Origin: Rhodococcus sp. HNM0563
GTDB taxonomy: Bacteria; Actinomycetota; Actinomycetes; Mycobacteriales; Mycobacteriaceae
Assembly (NCBI RefSeq): GCF_012726195.1
Contig: NZ_JAASAF010000006.1
Coordinates: forward strand, 310,001 to 374,000
DNA: 64,000 bases
Direction: 5' to 3'
Shown: piece after piece, positions 17,799 to 25,567 of the stretch
Position numbering within the stretch: position 1 is the stretch's first letter
Layout: each line of letters begins with the position of its first letter
Program-made: the position numbers and the translations under genes
Notes under the pieces: generated by a model
The model's input: the letters and a program-made list of their open reading frames with translations, nothing else
Databases searched by the model: none
What the model was told of the DNA's origin: nothing

Positions 17799-17828
17799 CG
17801 ACTATTTAAGGTAGCGCTTATATAGTCG
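17799..17828. promoter_or_regulatory. Palindromic ArsR operator overlapping a leaderless promoter
   Basis: A 30-bp dyad with arms CGACTATTTAAG and CTTATATAGTCG (one mismatch) ends 2 nt before the GTG at 17830. TATAGT (17821-17826) can serve as -10, which puts transcription start at the GTG codons. Binding of a dimeric repressor would cover the promoter. Confidence 0.72.
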
Positions 17829-17829
17829 G

Positions 17830-18201
17830 GTGGTGCACGGGTTCGAGGTTCTGTCGGATCCGGTCCGCCGCCGGATACTCGAAATGCTCTCGGAGGGCTT
17901 GCGGTCGGCCGGAGATCTCGGCGACGTCATCGGCGGTGAGTTCGGGATCTCGCAGCCGGCTGTCTCGCAGCACTTGAAAGTATTGCGGGACAACCATTTC
18001 GCTGTGGTTCACCGTGACGGAAACCGGCGCCTGTACGAATTGGATACCGGGGCCTTGACCGAACTCGAGGACTGGCTCGCCCGGCTGCGGCCCCGTCCCA
18101 CCCCAGCGCTCGATGCGCTCGGCACCGAGATCGCACGAGGCAAACGCGCACGCCGCATCCATACCGACAACTCTGCCGACGAACAAAGGAGAACATCATG
18201 A
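17830..18201 (+). CDS. ArsR family transcriptional regulator
   Basis: 123 residues with a winged helix spanning almost the whole protein: DPVRRRILEMLSEGL, QPAVSQHLKVLRDN (recognition helix) and the wing VVHRDGNRRLYEL. No CxC metal site is present, so it is of the non-metal SmtB/ArsR type that accompanies SRPBCC proteins. Two adjacent GTG codons (17830, 17833) are possible starts of a leaderless mRNA. The stop overlaps the next start as ATGA. Autorepression through the dyad at 17799-17828 is likely. Confidence 0.9.
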   Translation: MVHGFEVLSDPVRRRILEMLSEGLRSAGDLGDVIGGEFGISQPAVSQHLKVLRDNHFAVVHRDGNRRLYELDTGALTELEDWLARLRPRPTPALDALGTEIARGKRARRIHTDNSADEQRRTS

Positions 18202-18827
18202 AGGACGTGAAGACCAGGGCCGAGACTCTGCGGCGCACGATCGGGCACCGCGTCGTCGACGGCAAGGACGCCGCTGTCGTGACGGTGTCCCAGAGTTATC
18301 CCACCGACGCCGACGACCTCTGGGATGCCTGCACCAACCCCGAGCGGATTCCGCGCTGGTTCCTGCCGGTCAGCGGCGAGTTGCGTGTCGGCGGCCGGTA
18401 CCAGCTCGAAGGCAACGCCGGCGGGGAGATCCTCACGTGCGCCCCTCCGAAATCGTTCTCGGCGACGTGGGAGTTCGGCGGGGGCATGAGCTGGATCGAG
18501 GTGGCGGTCATCCCCGAACCGGGCGGGTACGCGCGCTTCGAACTCGCGCACATCGCCCACCCCGAAGGCGACCACTGGGAGACGTACGGTCCGGGCGCCG
18601 TCGGCATCGGATGGGACCAGGCACTTCTCGGTCTCGGCCTGCACATCGATACAGGCGATGCGGTCGATCCTTCCGAGTTCGAGAAATGGTCGCTCTCGCC
18701 CGAAGGGCTCGGTTACGTCCGGGAATCGGGAAACGGCTGGTATGACGCGGATGTGGCCGCGGGAACCGACCCGGATGCGGCACGCGCACGGGCCGATCGC
18801 ACCATCGCTTTCTTCTCGGGTGAGTGA
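18198..18827 (+). CDS. SRPBCC (AHSA1-like) domain protein
   Basis: 209 residues. SRPBCC fold with SYPTDADDLWDACTNPERIPRW near the N-terminus and GGRYQLEGNAGGEIL after it, as in Aha1-C/START-like proteins regularly co-transcribed with ArsR regulators. It probably binds a small hydrophobic ligand; the family does not act on Hsp90 in bacteria. Coupled to arsR by a 4-nt overlap. Confidence 0.88.
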   Translation: MKDVKTRAETLRRTIGHRVVDGKDAAVVTVSQSYPTDADDLWDACTNPERIPRWFLPVSGELRVGGRYQLEGNAGGEILTCAPPKSFSATWEFGGGMSWIEVAVIPEPGGYARFELAHIAHPEGDHWETYGPGAVGIGWDQALLGLGLHIDTGDAVDPSEFEKWSLSPEGLGYVRESGNGWYDADVAAGTDPDAARARADRTIAFFSGE

Positions 18828-18903
18828 GCAGGCTGTGACAGTGGCCATGCCCACGCGGTAGTTTGGTGTAACTCCGATTTCTACTCACTGGTAGGGGTGC
18901 GAC

Positions 18904-20457
18904 ATGCCTGCTCCAAACGCTGCGACCTTCACGAGGCTCGCCGACCTCATCGCGATCGAGGACAGCTCCTCGCGACCCACGCGACCCGTCGTCGAGGCCT
19001 TCACCGGCCGTGAGATCGCGACCGTGCCCGTCGGCACCGCCGACGACGCGAAAGTCGCGATAGACCGCGCGCGGAAGGCGCAGGTCGCGTGGGCGAAGAC
19101 GCCGGCTGCGGAGCGCGCCGAGATCTTCCACCGCTATCGCGACCTGCTGATCTCCAAGCGCGAGTCGCTCATGGACATGGCGCAGGCCGAAACAGGTAAA
19201 TCGCGGGCATCGGCGCAGGAAGAAGTGCTCGACATCGCAATGACCGCGCGCTACTACGCACGCACCGCCGCGAAACTACTGCGCCCACGCAGCGCCACGG
19301 GAATGCTCCCCGTCCTGACGAAGACCACGGTGCGGCACCACCCCAAGGGCGTCGTCGGGGTGATCGCGCCGTGGAACTACCCGATGACGCTCGCCGTCTC
19401 CGACGCGATCCCCGCGCTGCTCGCGGGTAACGCGGTGGTGCTCAAGCCGGACAGTCAGACCCCGTACTGTGCACTTGCGGTTGCCGACCTGCTCTACGAG
19501 GCGGGGCTGCCGCGCGACCTGTTCGCCGTCGTGCCCGGGCCCGGTTCGGTGGTGGGTACCGCACTCGTCGAGAACACCGACTATCTGATGTTCACGGGTT
19601 CCTCGCAGACTGGTCGTCTCCTCGCCGAGCAGGCGGGACGACGTCTCATCGGTTTCTCCGCCGAACTCGGCGGCAAGAACCCGATGATCGTCACCGAAGG
19701 TGCAAACCTGCGCGAAGTCACCGAGGCCGCGATGCGCGCGTGCTTCTCGAACTCCGGTCAGCTGTGCATCTCGATCGAGCGGATCTACGTCGAGAAGTCG
19801 ATCGCGCCCGAGTTCCTGCGCATGTTCGGTGATCGGGTGCGTAAGGTCGCGCTCGGTGCGAGCTACGACTTCGGCACCGAGATGGGATCGCTCATCAACG
19901 AGGACCAGGTCAAGACCGTGTCGGGGCACGTGGACGACGCCGTCGCGAAGGGCGCGACCGTCGTCGCCGGCGGGAAGGCGCGCCCGGACCTGGGGCCGCT
20001 GTTCTACGAGCCCACCGTCCTGACCGACGTCCCCGAAGACGCAGAGTGCTACGCCGAGGAGACGTTCGGTCCGCTCGTATCCGTGTACCCGGTGGACAAC
20101 GTGGAAGAAGCGATCCGACGCGCCAACGACACCGAATACGGCCTCAATGCGTCGGTGTGGGCACGCACCAAGGCGGAGGGCGAGGCGATCGCCGCGCGCA
20201 TCCACGCGGGCACCGTCAACGTCGACGAAGGATATGCACCCGCGTGGGGGAGCACCGACGCCCCGATGGGTGGCATGGGTATTTCCGGAGTGGGGCGGCG
20301 ACACGGACCGGACGGCCTGCTCAAGTACACCGAGGCGCAGACGATCGCGACGACGCGCGTGCTCAACCTGGACGGTCCGCGGGGGTTGCCGAAGAAGGTG
20401 TGGGCGAAGGTGCTGGCGCCGTTCGTCGCTGCGATGAAGTGGTTGCCGGGGCGGTAG
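18904..20457 (+). CDS. gabD2: Succinate-semialdehyde dehydrogenase GabD2
   Basis: 517 residues, nearly identical in length to M. tuberculosis GabD2 (Rv1731, 518). Cofactor region PWNYPMTLAVSDAIPALLAGN, catalytic Glu in SAELGGKNPM (about 254) and catalytic Cys288 in SGQLCIS. The N-terminal MPAPNAATFTRL and C-terminal extension (KKVWAKVLAPF) are specific to the GabD2 group. It oxidises succinate semialdehyde to succinate with NADP+, as part of a GABA/alpha-ketoglutarate bypass. Monocistronic; converges on the drug exporter with a 3-nt gap. Confidence 0.93.
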   Translation: MPAPNAATFTRLADLIAIEDSSSRPTRPVVEAFTGREIATVPVGTADDAKVAIDRARKAQVAWAKTPAAERAEIFHRYRDLLISKRESLMDMAQAETGKSRASAQEEVLDIAMTARYYARTAAKLLRPRSATGMLPVLTKTTVRHHPKGVVGVIAPWNYPMTLAVSDAIPALLAGNAVVLKPDSQTPYCALAVADLLYEAGLPRDLFAVVPGPGSVVGTALVENTDYLMFTGSSQTGRLLAEQAGRRLIGFSAELGGKNPMIVTEGANLREVTEAAMRACFSNSGQLCISIERIYVEKSIAPEFLRMFGDRVRKVALGASYDFGTEMGSLINEDQVKTVSGHVDDAVAKGATVVAGGKARPDLGPLFYEPTVLTDVPEDAECYAEETFGPLVSVYPVDNVEEAIRRANDTEYGLNASVWARTKAEGEAIAARIHAGTVNVDEGYAPAWGSTDAPMGGMGISGVGRRHGPDGLLKYTEAQTIATTRVLNLDGPRGLPKKVWAKVLAPFVAAMKWLPGR

Positions 20458-20460
20458 TGC

Positions 20461-22008
20461 TCACTGGTCCGCGACAGGTGTCTTCCGTTCGATGGTCGTC
20501 GCGAGCGGTTTCTCGATCACGAAGAACAGGCACACTGCCGCGATGAGCGCGAGCGGCGCGATCGCGAGGTAGATCGGGGTGAGCGCCTCGTTGTACGACT
20601 CGATGACCGCCAGGTTCAGCGAGTCGGGCAGGGCACGAACAATGGATGGTGTGAGCGAATCCGCGTGGATCCCGTTGTCGGCCGCGTCGGGGACTCGTTC
20701 GGTGATCAGCGTGGCGACCCGGGTGGTGAATACGCTGCCGACGACACCGACGCCGAGTGTCGCGCCGATCTGGCGGAAGTAGTTGTTGCTCGCCGTGGCT
20801 GTACCGACCTCGTCGATGGGGAATGAGTTCTGCACGACGAGGACCAGCAGCTGCATGGAGGTGCCGAGGCCGAGGCCGAGGAGTGCCACGAAACATCCGA
20901 GAAGCCACAGGGGGCTGTCGACGGTGAGTGCCGACAGTAGGACCATGGCGGCTGCAACGAGAATCGCTCCGACGATCGGCCAGTTCTTGTAGCGGCCCGT
21001 GCGGGTCACGTGGCGGCCGAGGAGCGTGGAAGTGACGAACAGCGTGCCCATCATCGGGAGCATCATCAGCCCCGCTGCGGTCGCTCCCATGCCCGCCACC
21101 ATCTGTAGATAGGTGGGCATGTATGACGCGACACCGAACAGCGAGACGCTGATGAGGAGCCCGGCGAGGGTGCACAGGTTGAAGTTCCGGTCGCGGAACA
21201 GATGCAGCGGGATAACGGGTTCCGCAGTCCGGGATTCGATGAACAGGAACAGCACTACTGCCACGAGGGTCGCGGCGATCATCGTGACAATGGTGGGTGA
21301 TGCCCACGGGAATTGCGCGCCGCCCAGCGTGGCGACCAGCACGAGAAGTGTTGTCGCGATGGACAGCACGGCCATCCCGGCGACATCGATCCGGGGCCGC
21401 GACCGCCGACGCTCTGGGAGGCGAAGGAAGAAGGCTGCGGCGAGCAGCGCGAGTAGCCCGATGGGGATGTTGATCCAGAACACCCAGCGCCATCCGGGGC
21501 CTTCGGTGAAGAATCCGCCCAGCAGTGGGCCACTCACGGATGACAATGCGAAGACGCTACTCATGATGCCCATGTACTTGCCGCGTTCACGGGCGGGGAT
21601 GACATCGGCGATCGTCGCCTGCGACAGGATCATCAACCCACCGCCGCCGAGGCCCTGGATGGCTCTGCCGGCGATGAGCCAGACGATGTTCGTCGCGGTC
21701 GCGCTGACCACCGATCCGATCACGAAGACGGAGATGGCGACCATGAGAATCGGTTTGCGTCCGAGGAGGTCTCCGAGCTTGCCGTAGATCGGCATCATGA
21801 TCGTCGACGCGAGAATGTAGGCGGTGATCACCCACAGCATCAGGTCGGCGCCGTGCAGTTCGCCCACGATGGTGGGCAGCGCGGGGTTGAGGACGGTCTG
21901 GCTCAGCGATGCCGAGAGCATCGCCAGCAGCAGCCCGGCGAAGATGAATGCGATCCGGACGGGAGGCGCCGACGATTCCTGTTCGGTCTTCGAGGTTTCG
22001 GTGGTCAC
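20461..22008 (-). CDS. MFS drug exporter, DHA2 (EmrB/QacA) family
   Basis: 515 residues with about 14 membrane segments. Motif A (GKLGDLLGRKP) follows TM2, and motif C-like glycine-rich sequence (SGPLLGGFF) marks an antiporter. It exports drugs or other amphiphiles with proton exchange. GTG at 22008 is preferred because it overlaps the TetR stop as GTGA; an earlier in-frame start would lie inside the regulator gene. The upstream TetR gene is its probable repressor. Confidence 0.9.
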   Translation of the reverse strand: MTTETSKTEQESSAPPVRIAFIFAGLLLAMLSASLSQTVLNPALPTIVGELHGADLMLWVITAYILASTIMMPIYGKLGDLLGRKPILMVAISVFVIGSVVSATATNIVWLIAGRAIQGLGGGGLMILSQATIADVIPARERGKYMGIMSSVFALSSVSGPLLGGFFTEGPGWRWVFWINIPIGLLALLAAAFFLRLPERRRSRPRIDVAGMAVLSIATTLLVLVATLGGAQFPWASPTIVTMIAATLVAVVLFLFIESRTAEPVIPLHLFRDRNFNLCTLAGLLISVSLFGVASYMPTYLQMVAGMGATAAGLMMLPMMGTLFVTSTLLGRHVTRTGRYKNWPIVGAILVAAAMVLLSALTVDSPLWLLGCFVALLGLGLGTSMQLLVLVVQNSFPIDEVGTATASNNYFRQIGATLGVGVVGSVFTTRVATLITERVPDAADNGIHADSLTPSIVRALPDSLNLAVIESYNEALTPIYLAIAPLALIAAVCLFFVIEKPLATTIERKTPVADQ

Positions 22009-22643
22009 GATCGCGTGACGTTTCTGAATTGGGTGCATTTCCGACGCAGAACTGCATCTGCATCGGTTTCCTCGAGCTCCGCGCGGGTGAGGATCGGGCG
22101 CATTGCCGCCCGCATCACGGCTCCCGCGACGGTAACGACCATTTGCGCTGCCTCTTCGGGAGATTCGTCGGGATGGTTCGCAGTCCAGCCGCTGGAGGCG
22201 ACGAGTCGTTCGGTGACGAACTCGGTGACGAGCGCCTGCACGTCGTCGATGTATCGGAAGCGGCGGCGCGAGAGTTCGGGATGGCGCTCCATCAGATCGG
22301 CGTATTCGGTCTGCGTGATCTGTTTGTGGTTGGTGGTGCGGAAGACCGTCAAGAGTAGGAACGCGACTTTTTCGACGAGGTCGTCACCCGGCTCGATGAA
22401 GAATTCGTCGAGGACCGTGTCGCTGATGACTGCGGCGCGCAGGCCCAGCACGGCGTCTTCCTTCGACTTGAAGTAGTTGAAGAAGGTGCGTGGTGAGACG
22501 TAGGCGGCGTCGGCGATCGCTTCGATGGTGACGTCCGACAGGTGGTCGTGCGTCGCGGCTGCGTTCGCGGCGGCGAGGTGGATTGCCGTCCACGTGCGGG
22601 CGCGCTTGCGCTCGCGATGCGATACCTGATCGGTTGCAGTCAT
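22005..22643 (-). CDS. TetR family regulator of the adjacent exporter
   Basis: 212 residues. TetR HTH at about 25-70 (VTIEAIADAAYVSPRTFFNYFKSKEDAV), variable ligand domain after it. The HTH FFNYFxSKE form is frequent in regulators of MFS exporters. It heads a two-gene operon and probably represses both. An A/T-rich start region (CATAATGTAAATATT immediately before the ATG) is the likely promoter/operator. Confidence 0.9.
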   Translation of the reverse strand: MTATDQVSHRERKRARTWTAIHLAAANAAATHDHLSDVTIEAIADAAYVSPRTFFNYFKSKEDAVLGLRAAVISDTVLDEFFIEPGDDLVEKVAFLLLTVFRTTNHKQITQTEYADLMERHPELSRRRFRYIDDVQALVTEFVTERLVASSGWTANHPDESPEEAAQMVVTVAGAVMRAAMRPILTRAELEETDADAVLRRKCTQFRNVTRS

Positions 22644-22759
22644 GAATATTTACATTATGGCAACTACCGGTGGATGCAAATCGGATTCTCGGATCTCGCA
22701 GGGAGGCCGAGAGCCTCTACCGGCACGACAGCGTCTGCGGGAACCGCTGCACGAAAAGA

Positions 22760-22790
22760 CAGAAACATCCTTTCCGGAAGGGTGTTTCTG
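22760..22790. terminator. Hairpin downstream of the MarR gene
   Basis: A 31-nt inverted repeat, arms CAGAAACATCCTTTCC and GGAAGGGTGTTTCTG, centred on CCGG. On the minus strand it is followed by TCTTTTC, fitting termination of the MarR transcript that ends at 22821. T-rich sequence also follows on the plus strand. Confidence 0.7.
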
Positions 22791-22820
22791 ACTTTTTCTG
22801 CGGTAAATCTGCTGAACGCC

Positions 22821-23342
22821 TCAGGCGCCCTGGTGCCTGGCGAGTGAATACTCGAGTTTCCGCAGCAACTGCACCAGCTCGCTCTGGTCGTCCTTCGACA
22901 GCTCGGCGAGCATGCGGGTTTCGTTCTCGAAATGAGCGACCGCGACCTCGTCGATGAGCTTCTTTCCTGCCTCGGTGAGCTCGGCATGCACGATGCGCCG
23001 GTCGTCGGCGTCGCGTTCACGTCTCACCAATCCCGCCTTCTCGAGACGGTCGATGCGGAGGGTGACGCCACCGGTGGTCACCAGCGAGCTTTCGGCGAGT
23101 TGTCCGGAGGTCATGCGATAGGGCTCGCCGGCGCGGCGCAGTGCAGCGAGGACATCGAACGAGGCCATGTTGATGCCGTACTCGTCGAAGATCCGCGCGA
23201 TGGTGCTCTGATAGCGCAGGTAGGTGCGGTGGAGGCGTCCGAGTACCTCGAGGGGCGTGACGTCAAGGCCGGGCCATTCGCGAGCCCACTGACTCACGAT
23301 GTCGTCGACGGCGTCATGGTCGGGTACGTTGTCGCGCCCCAC
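22821..23342 (-). CDS. MarR family transcriptional regulator
   Basis: 173 residues from GTG at 23342, chosen because GAGGAGG lies 5 nt upstream. The winged helix covers about 60-125 (MTSGQLAESSLVTTGGVTLRIDRLEKAGLV and the wing RERDADDRRI). The longer open frame upstream has no MarR sequence. Upstream, TTGAGCGCCAA (23380-23390) resembles the palindrome before the neighbouring ridA-like gene, suggesting that it regulates itself and ridA. Confidence 0.88.
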   Translation of the reverse strand: MGRDNVPDHDAVDDIVSQWAREWPGLDVTPLEVLGRLHRTYLRYQSTIARIFDEYGINMASFDVLAALRRAGEPYRMTSGQLAESSLVTTGGVTLRIDRLEKAGLVRRERDADDRRIVHAELTEAGKKLIDEVAVAHFENETRMLAELSKDDQSELVQLLRKLEYSLARHQGA

Positions 23343-23439
23343 GCGTGCCTCCTCGTGTCCTCGGCTTGCCGCTCGATTGTTGAGCGCCAAAGCATTGTTC
23401 ACGATACGGCGTGCGCGGGGCGCGTGGGGACGCCAGGGA

Positions 23440-23808
23440 TCAGTGTGGTGCCGTGGCAGTGGCGACTGCGTCGATCTCGACGGTCGCGCCGTACGGAAGC
23501 GCACTCACCTCGACGAAGGTCCGGGCCGGGCGTGGTTCGGCGAAGAGCCGCTCGAACTGGCGGTTGGCTTCCTCTCTCAGCGACAGATCGGTGACGAAGT
23601 AGGTGAGTTTGACGACGTCGGAGAGCTTTCCGCCGACGACGGCGAGCCGGTCGGTCATGCGGTCGATCGCGGCGTCGAGGGCTTCGGTGCGGCCCTCGAC
23701 GGCGATGCCCTCGGGATCGATGGACAGTGCGCCGGAGACGAAGACGAGCCCACCGGCGACGTAGGCGGGGCTGTACGGATGGTGAGAGCTGACGGAGGTG
23801 AGTGACAT
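23440..23808 (-). CDS. RidA family enamine/imine deaminase
   Basis: 122 residues, full RidA length. The conserved block PARTFVEVSALPYGATVEID contains the Arg needed for imine hydrolysis and the acidic ending typical of active RidA members. It hydrolyses reactive 2-aminoacrylate-like intermediates or acts in a specific catabolic step. It lies upstream of marR on the same strand, separated by 97 nt. Its promoter region contains the perfect palindrome TTAGCGCTAA. Confidence 0.88.
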   Translation of the reverse strand: MSLTSVSSHHPYSPAYVAGGLVFVSGALSIDPEGIAVEGRTEALDAAIDRMTDRLAVVGGKLSDVVKLTYFVTDLSLREEANRQFERLFAEPRPARTFVEVSALPYGATVEIDAVATATAPH

Positions 23809-23850
23809 CGGTGATCGCTCCTGAGGTCGGGTCGCGGTTCACCAACTATC

Positions 23851-23860
23851 TTAGCGCTAA
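23851..23860. promoter_or_regulatory. Palindrome upstream of the RidA gene (putative MarR box)
   Basis: TTAGCGCTAA is a perfect 10-bp palindrome in an A/T-rich context 43 nt before the ridA-like start. A related but less symmetric site, TTGAGCGCCAA, lies before marR at 23380-23390. Confidence 0.5.
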
Positions 23861-23883
23861 AATATAATTGTGAAGCGGACTTC

Positions 23884-24678
23884 TCATACCGATACGGACA
23901 CGTCCACCGCGTCGTCGTAGAAACACACGTGCCCTGCGATCGGTTCCATCCCGGCGAGAGGTTCCTCGTACGACCACGCGACGTTCTCGGCGGGTTGCTG
24001 CCCCGAGAACGGTTGCTCCGTGAACGACCAGTACCGGGCCGTGCCCTTGTACGGGCATCCCGTCCGCAGCACCGATTCCTCGAGCCGGGAGAAATCCACA
24101 TCGGCAGGGGGAATGTAGTAGCGCGTCGGCAGGCCTGTCTCGAAGACCAGCACCGGGTTGCGCGTCTCGGCGACGACCGTGCCGTCCACCGTGACACGGA
24201 CGTGGCGAGAACTGGGGAGCGCGTCGACACGATGGTGCGGGTCGCGTGGATGGGTGAACACCTCGGCCTCCTCCTCGAACCAGTGCTCGTCCTCGTCGAC
24301 GTACACCGTGTCGCCCGGTTCGGGCTCACCCTGCCGGAACCATGCGAAGGCCAACCGGTCGTCGAGACCGTCGATGTCCAGCTGGAACACCGGCGAATAC
24401 GCGCGCTGGTCGTCGACGACGATGTCGTACCACTGCCACACATCGGGGCGGCTGCGGCTCGGTGACAGCGACGCCGACAGCAGATCGAAGCGCACGTCGT
24501 CGCGCGGGAACGCATAGAACGGCACGGGTTTGCCCGGCGCCCACACCAGCACCGCGCGGGTGCTGTCCACGACCGTCCGCCCGAACCACATCCCCCGGAT
24601 CCTGCGCTCGCAGGGTTCGTACAGGTAGTTGTCGGATTCGAGGGTGGGCCGGGGCGTGGCGATCTTACGGGCAGACAT
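23884..24678 (-). CDS. DUF427 family protein with two DUF427 domains
   Basis: 264 residues. Two DUF427 units: the first around 30-130 (RTVVDSTRAVLVWAPGKPVPFY), the second around 160-255 (DGTVVAETRNPVLVFETGL, then GCPYKGTARYWSF). The family is a small beta-rich domain of unknown function, frequent in actinobacteria. Start ATG at 24678 gives MSARKIATPRPTLES; the frame is open further upstream but antisense to the permease gene. Divergent from the FetB-like gene with an 85-nt gap. Confidence 0.88.
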   Translation of the reverse strand: MSARKIATPRPTLESDNYLYEPCERRIRGMWFGRTVVDSTRAVLVWAPGKPVPFYAFPRDDVRFDLLSASLSPSRSRPDVWQWYDIVVDDQRAYSPVFQLDIDGLDDRLAFAWFRQGEPEPGDTVYVDEDEHWFEEEAEVFTHPRDPHHRVDALPSSRHVRVTVDGTVVAETRNPVLVFETGLPTRYYIPPADVDFSRLEESVLRTGCPYKGTARYWSFTEQPFSGQQPAENVAWSYEEPLAGMEPIAGHVCFYDDAVDVSVSV

Positions 24679-24763
24679 ACATCGACCGTATCGCGCATGA
24701 ATACCGCGCGGCCGTATCCTGCGGCGTCCTGGCGAGGCGATCTGCGGGATACGCTGCTCGGCG

Positions 24764-25516
24764 ATGATCGACGACGCGCTCGAACTCATCCGGACACTGG
24801 TGGGAGTCACGGTGCTCGCAGCCGTGGCCACCGCCGCCCTGTGGGCATTCGGTGTTCCGTATCGGTTTGCACCGGTGTATGCAATCGCACGCGGCACAGT
24901 GCAACTCGCATTCGTTGCCCTCGTGCTCACGGGAGTCATCGCCGACGCCCGGTGGGTCGCGCTGGTGCTCGTGGTCATGTTCGGCGTTGCGCTGTGGACC
25001 GCGTCGCGGCGGGTCGGGCGAGGAATCGGGACGACAGTGATGGTCGGTGTGGCCATGTTCGTCGGAATCGGTACCGCCCTTGCCATCGTGTTCGTCAGCG
25101 GTGCCATCGAGCTGACACCCCGCTACGCCCTCGCGCTCGGCGGCATTGTGATCGGCGGTGGGATGACGGTCGCCGGACTTGCCGGCCGGAGATTCACCGA
25201 GATTGTCGACGACCGGTGGGCCGAGGTCGAAGGGTGGCTCGCACTCGGCGCGACCATGCGGCAGGCAACGCTCGGCCACGCCCGGCTCGCGGTGCGGGCA
25301 GCGCTGATCCCGTCCCTCGACCAGACGAAGACCACCGGACTGGTGACGCTGCCGGGGGCCTTCGTCGGCGCGATCTTCGGCGGGCTGTCGCCCCTCGAAG
25401 CCGGTCGCTTCCAGGTGGTGGTACTCGCGGCGATCATGGCGGCGGGATCGATCACCGCGGTGGTTCTCGCGATCGGCCTCGGCCGTCTGCAGGTGCGTCC
25501 GATGCCCCGGGGGTGA
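24764..25516 (+). CDS. ABC transporter permease of the FetB (UPF0014) family
   Basis: 250 residues, about seven hydrophobic segments. Conserved parts include RGTVQLAFVALVLTGVI near TM2 and SLDQTKTTGLVTLPGAFVGAIFGG, the FetB hallmark. In E. coli FetAB exports iron and improves resistance to peroxide. No FetA-type ATPase gene lies next to it, so the partner is encoded elsewhere. The start ATG follows a weak Shine-Dalgarno. Confidence 0.88.
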   Translation: MIDDALELIRTLVGVTVLAAVATAALWAFGVPYRFAPVYAIARGTVQLAFVALVLTGVIADARWVALVLVVMFGVALWTASRRVGRGIGTTVMVGVAMFVGIGTALAIVFVSGAIELTPRYALALGGIVIGGGMTVAGLAGRRFTEIVDDRWAEVEGWLALGATMRQATLGHARLAVRAALIPSLDQTKTTGLVTLPGAFVGAIFGGLSPLEAGRFQVVVLAAIMAAGSITAVVLAIGLGRLQVRPMPRG

Positions 25517-25567
25517 GCTGCGGTATGAATTGAGTCGATGTCGATTTCGACCTGGAGGTGCACAGGG

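Noticed and set aside
16596-17809. Long plus-strand open frames opposite the acyl-CoA ligase
   Set aside because: The minus-strand ligase has full adenylate-forming motifs; the opposite frames show none.
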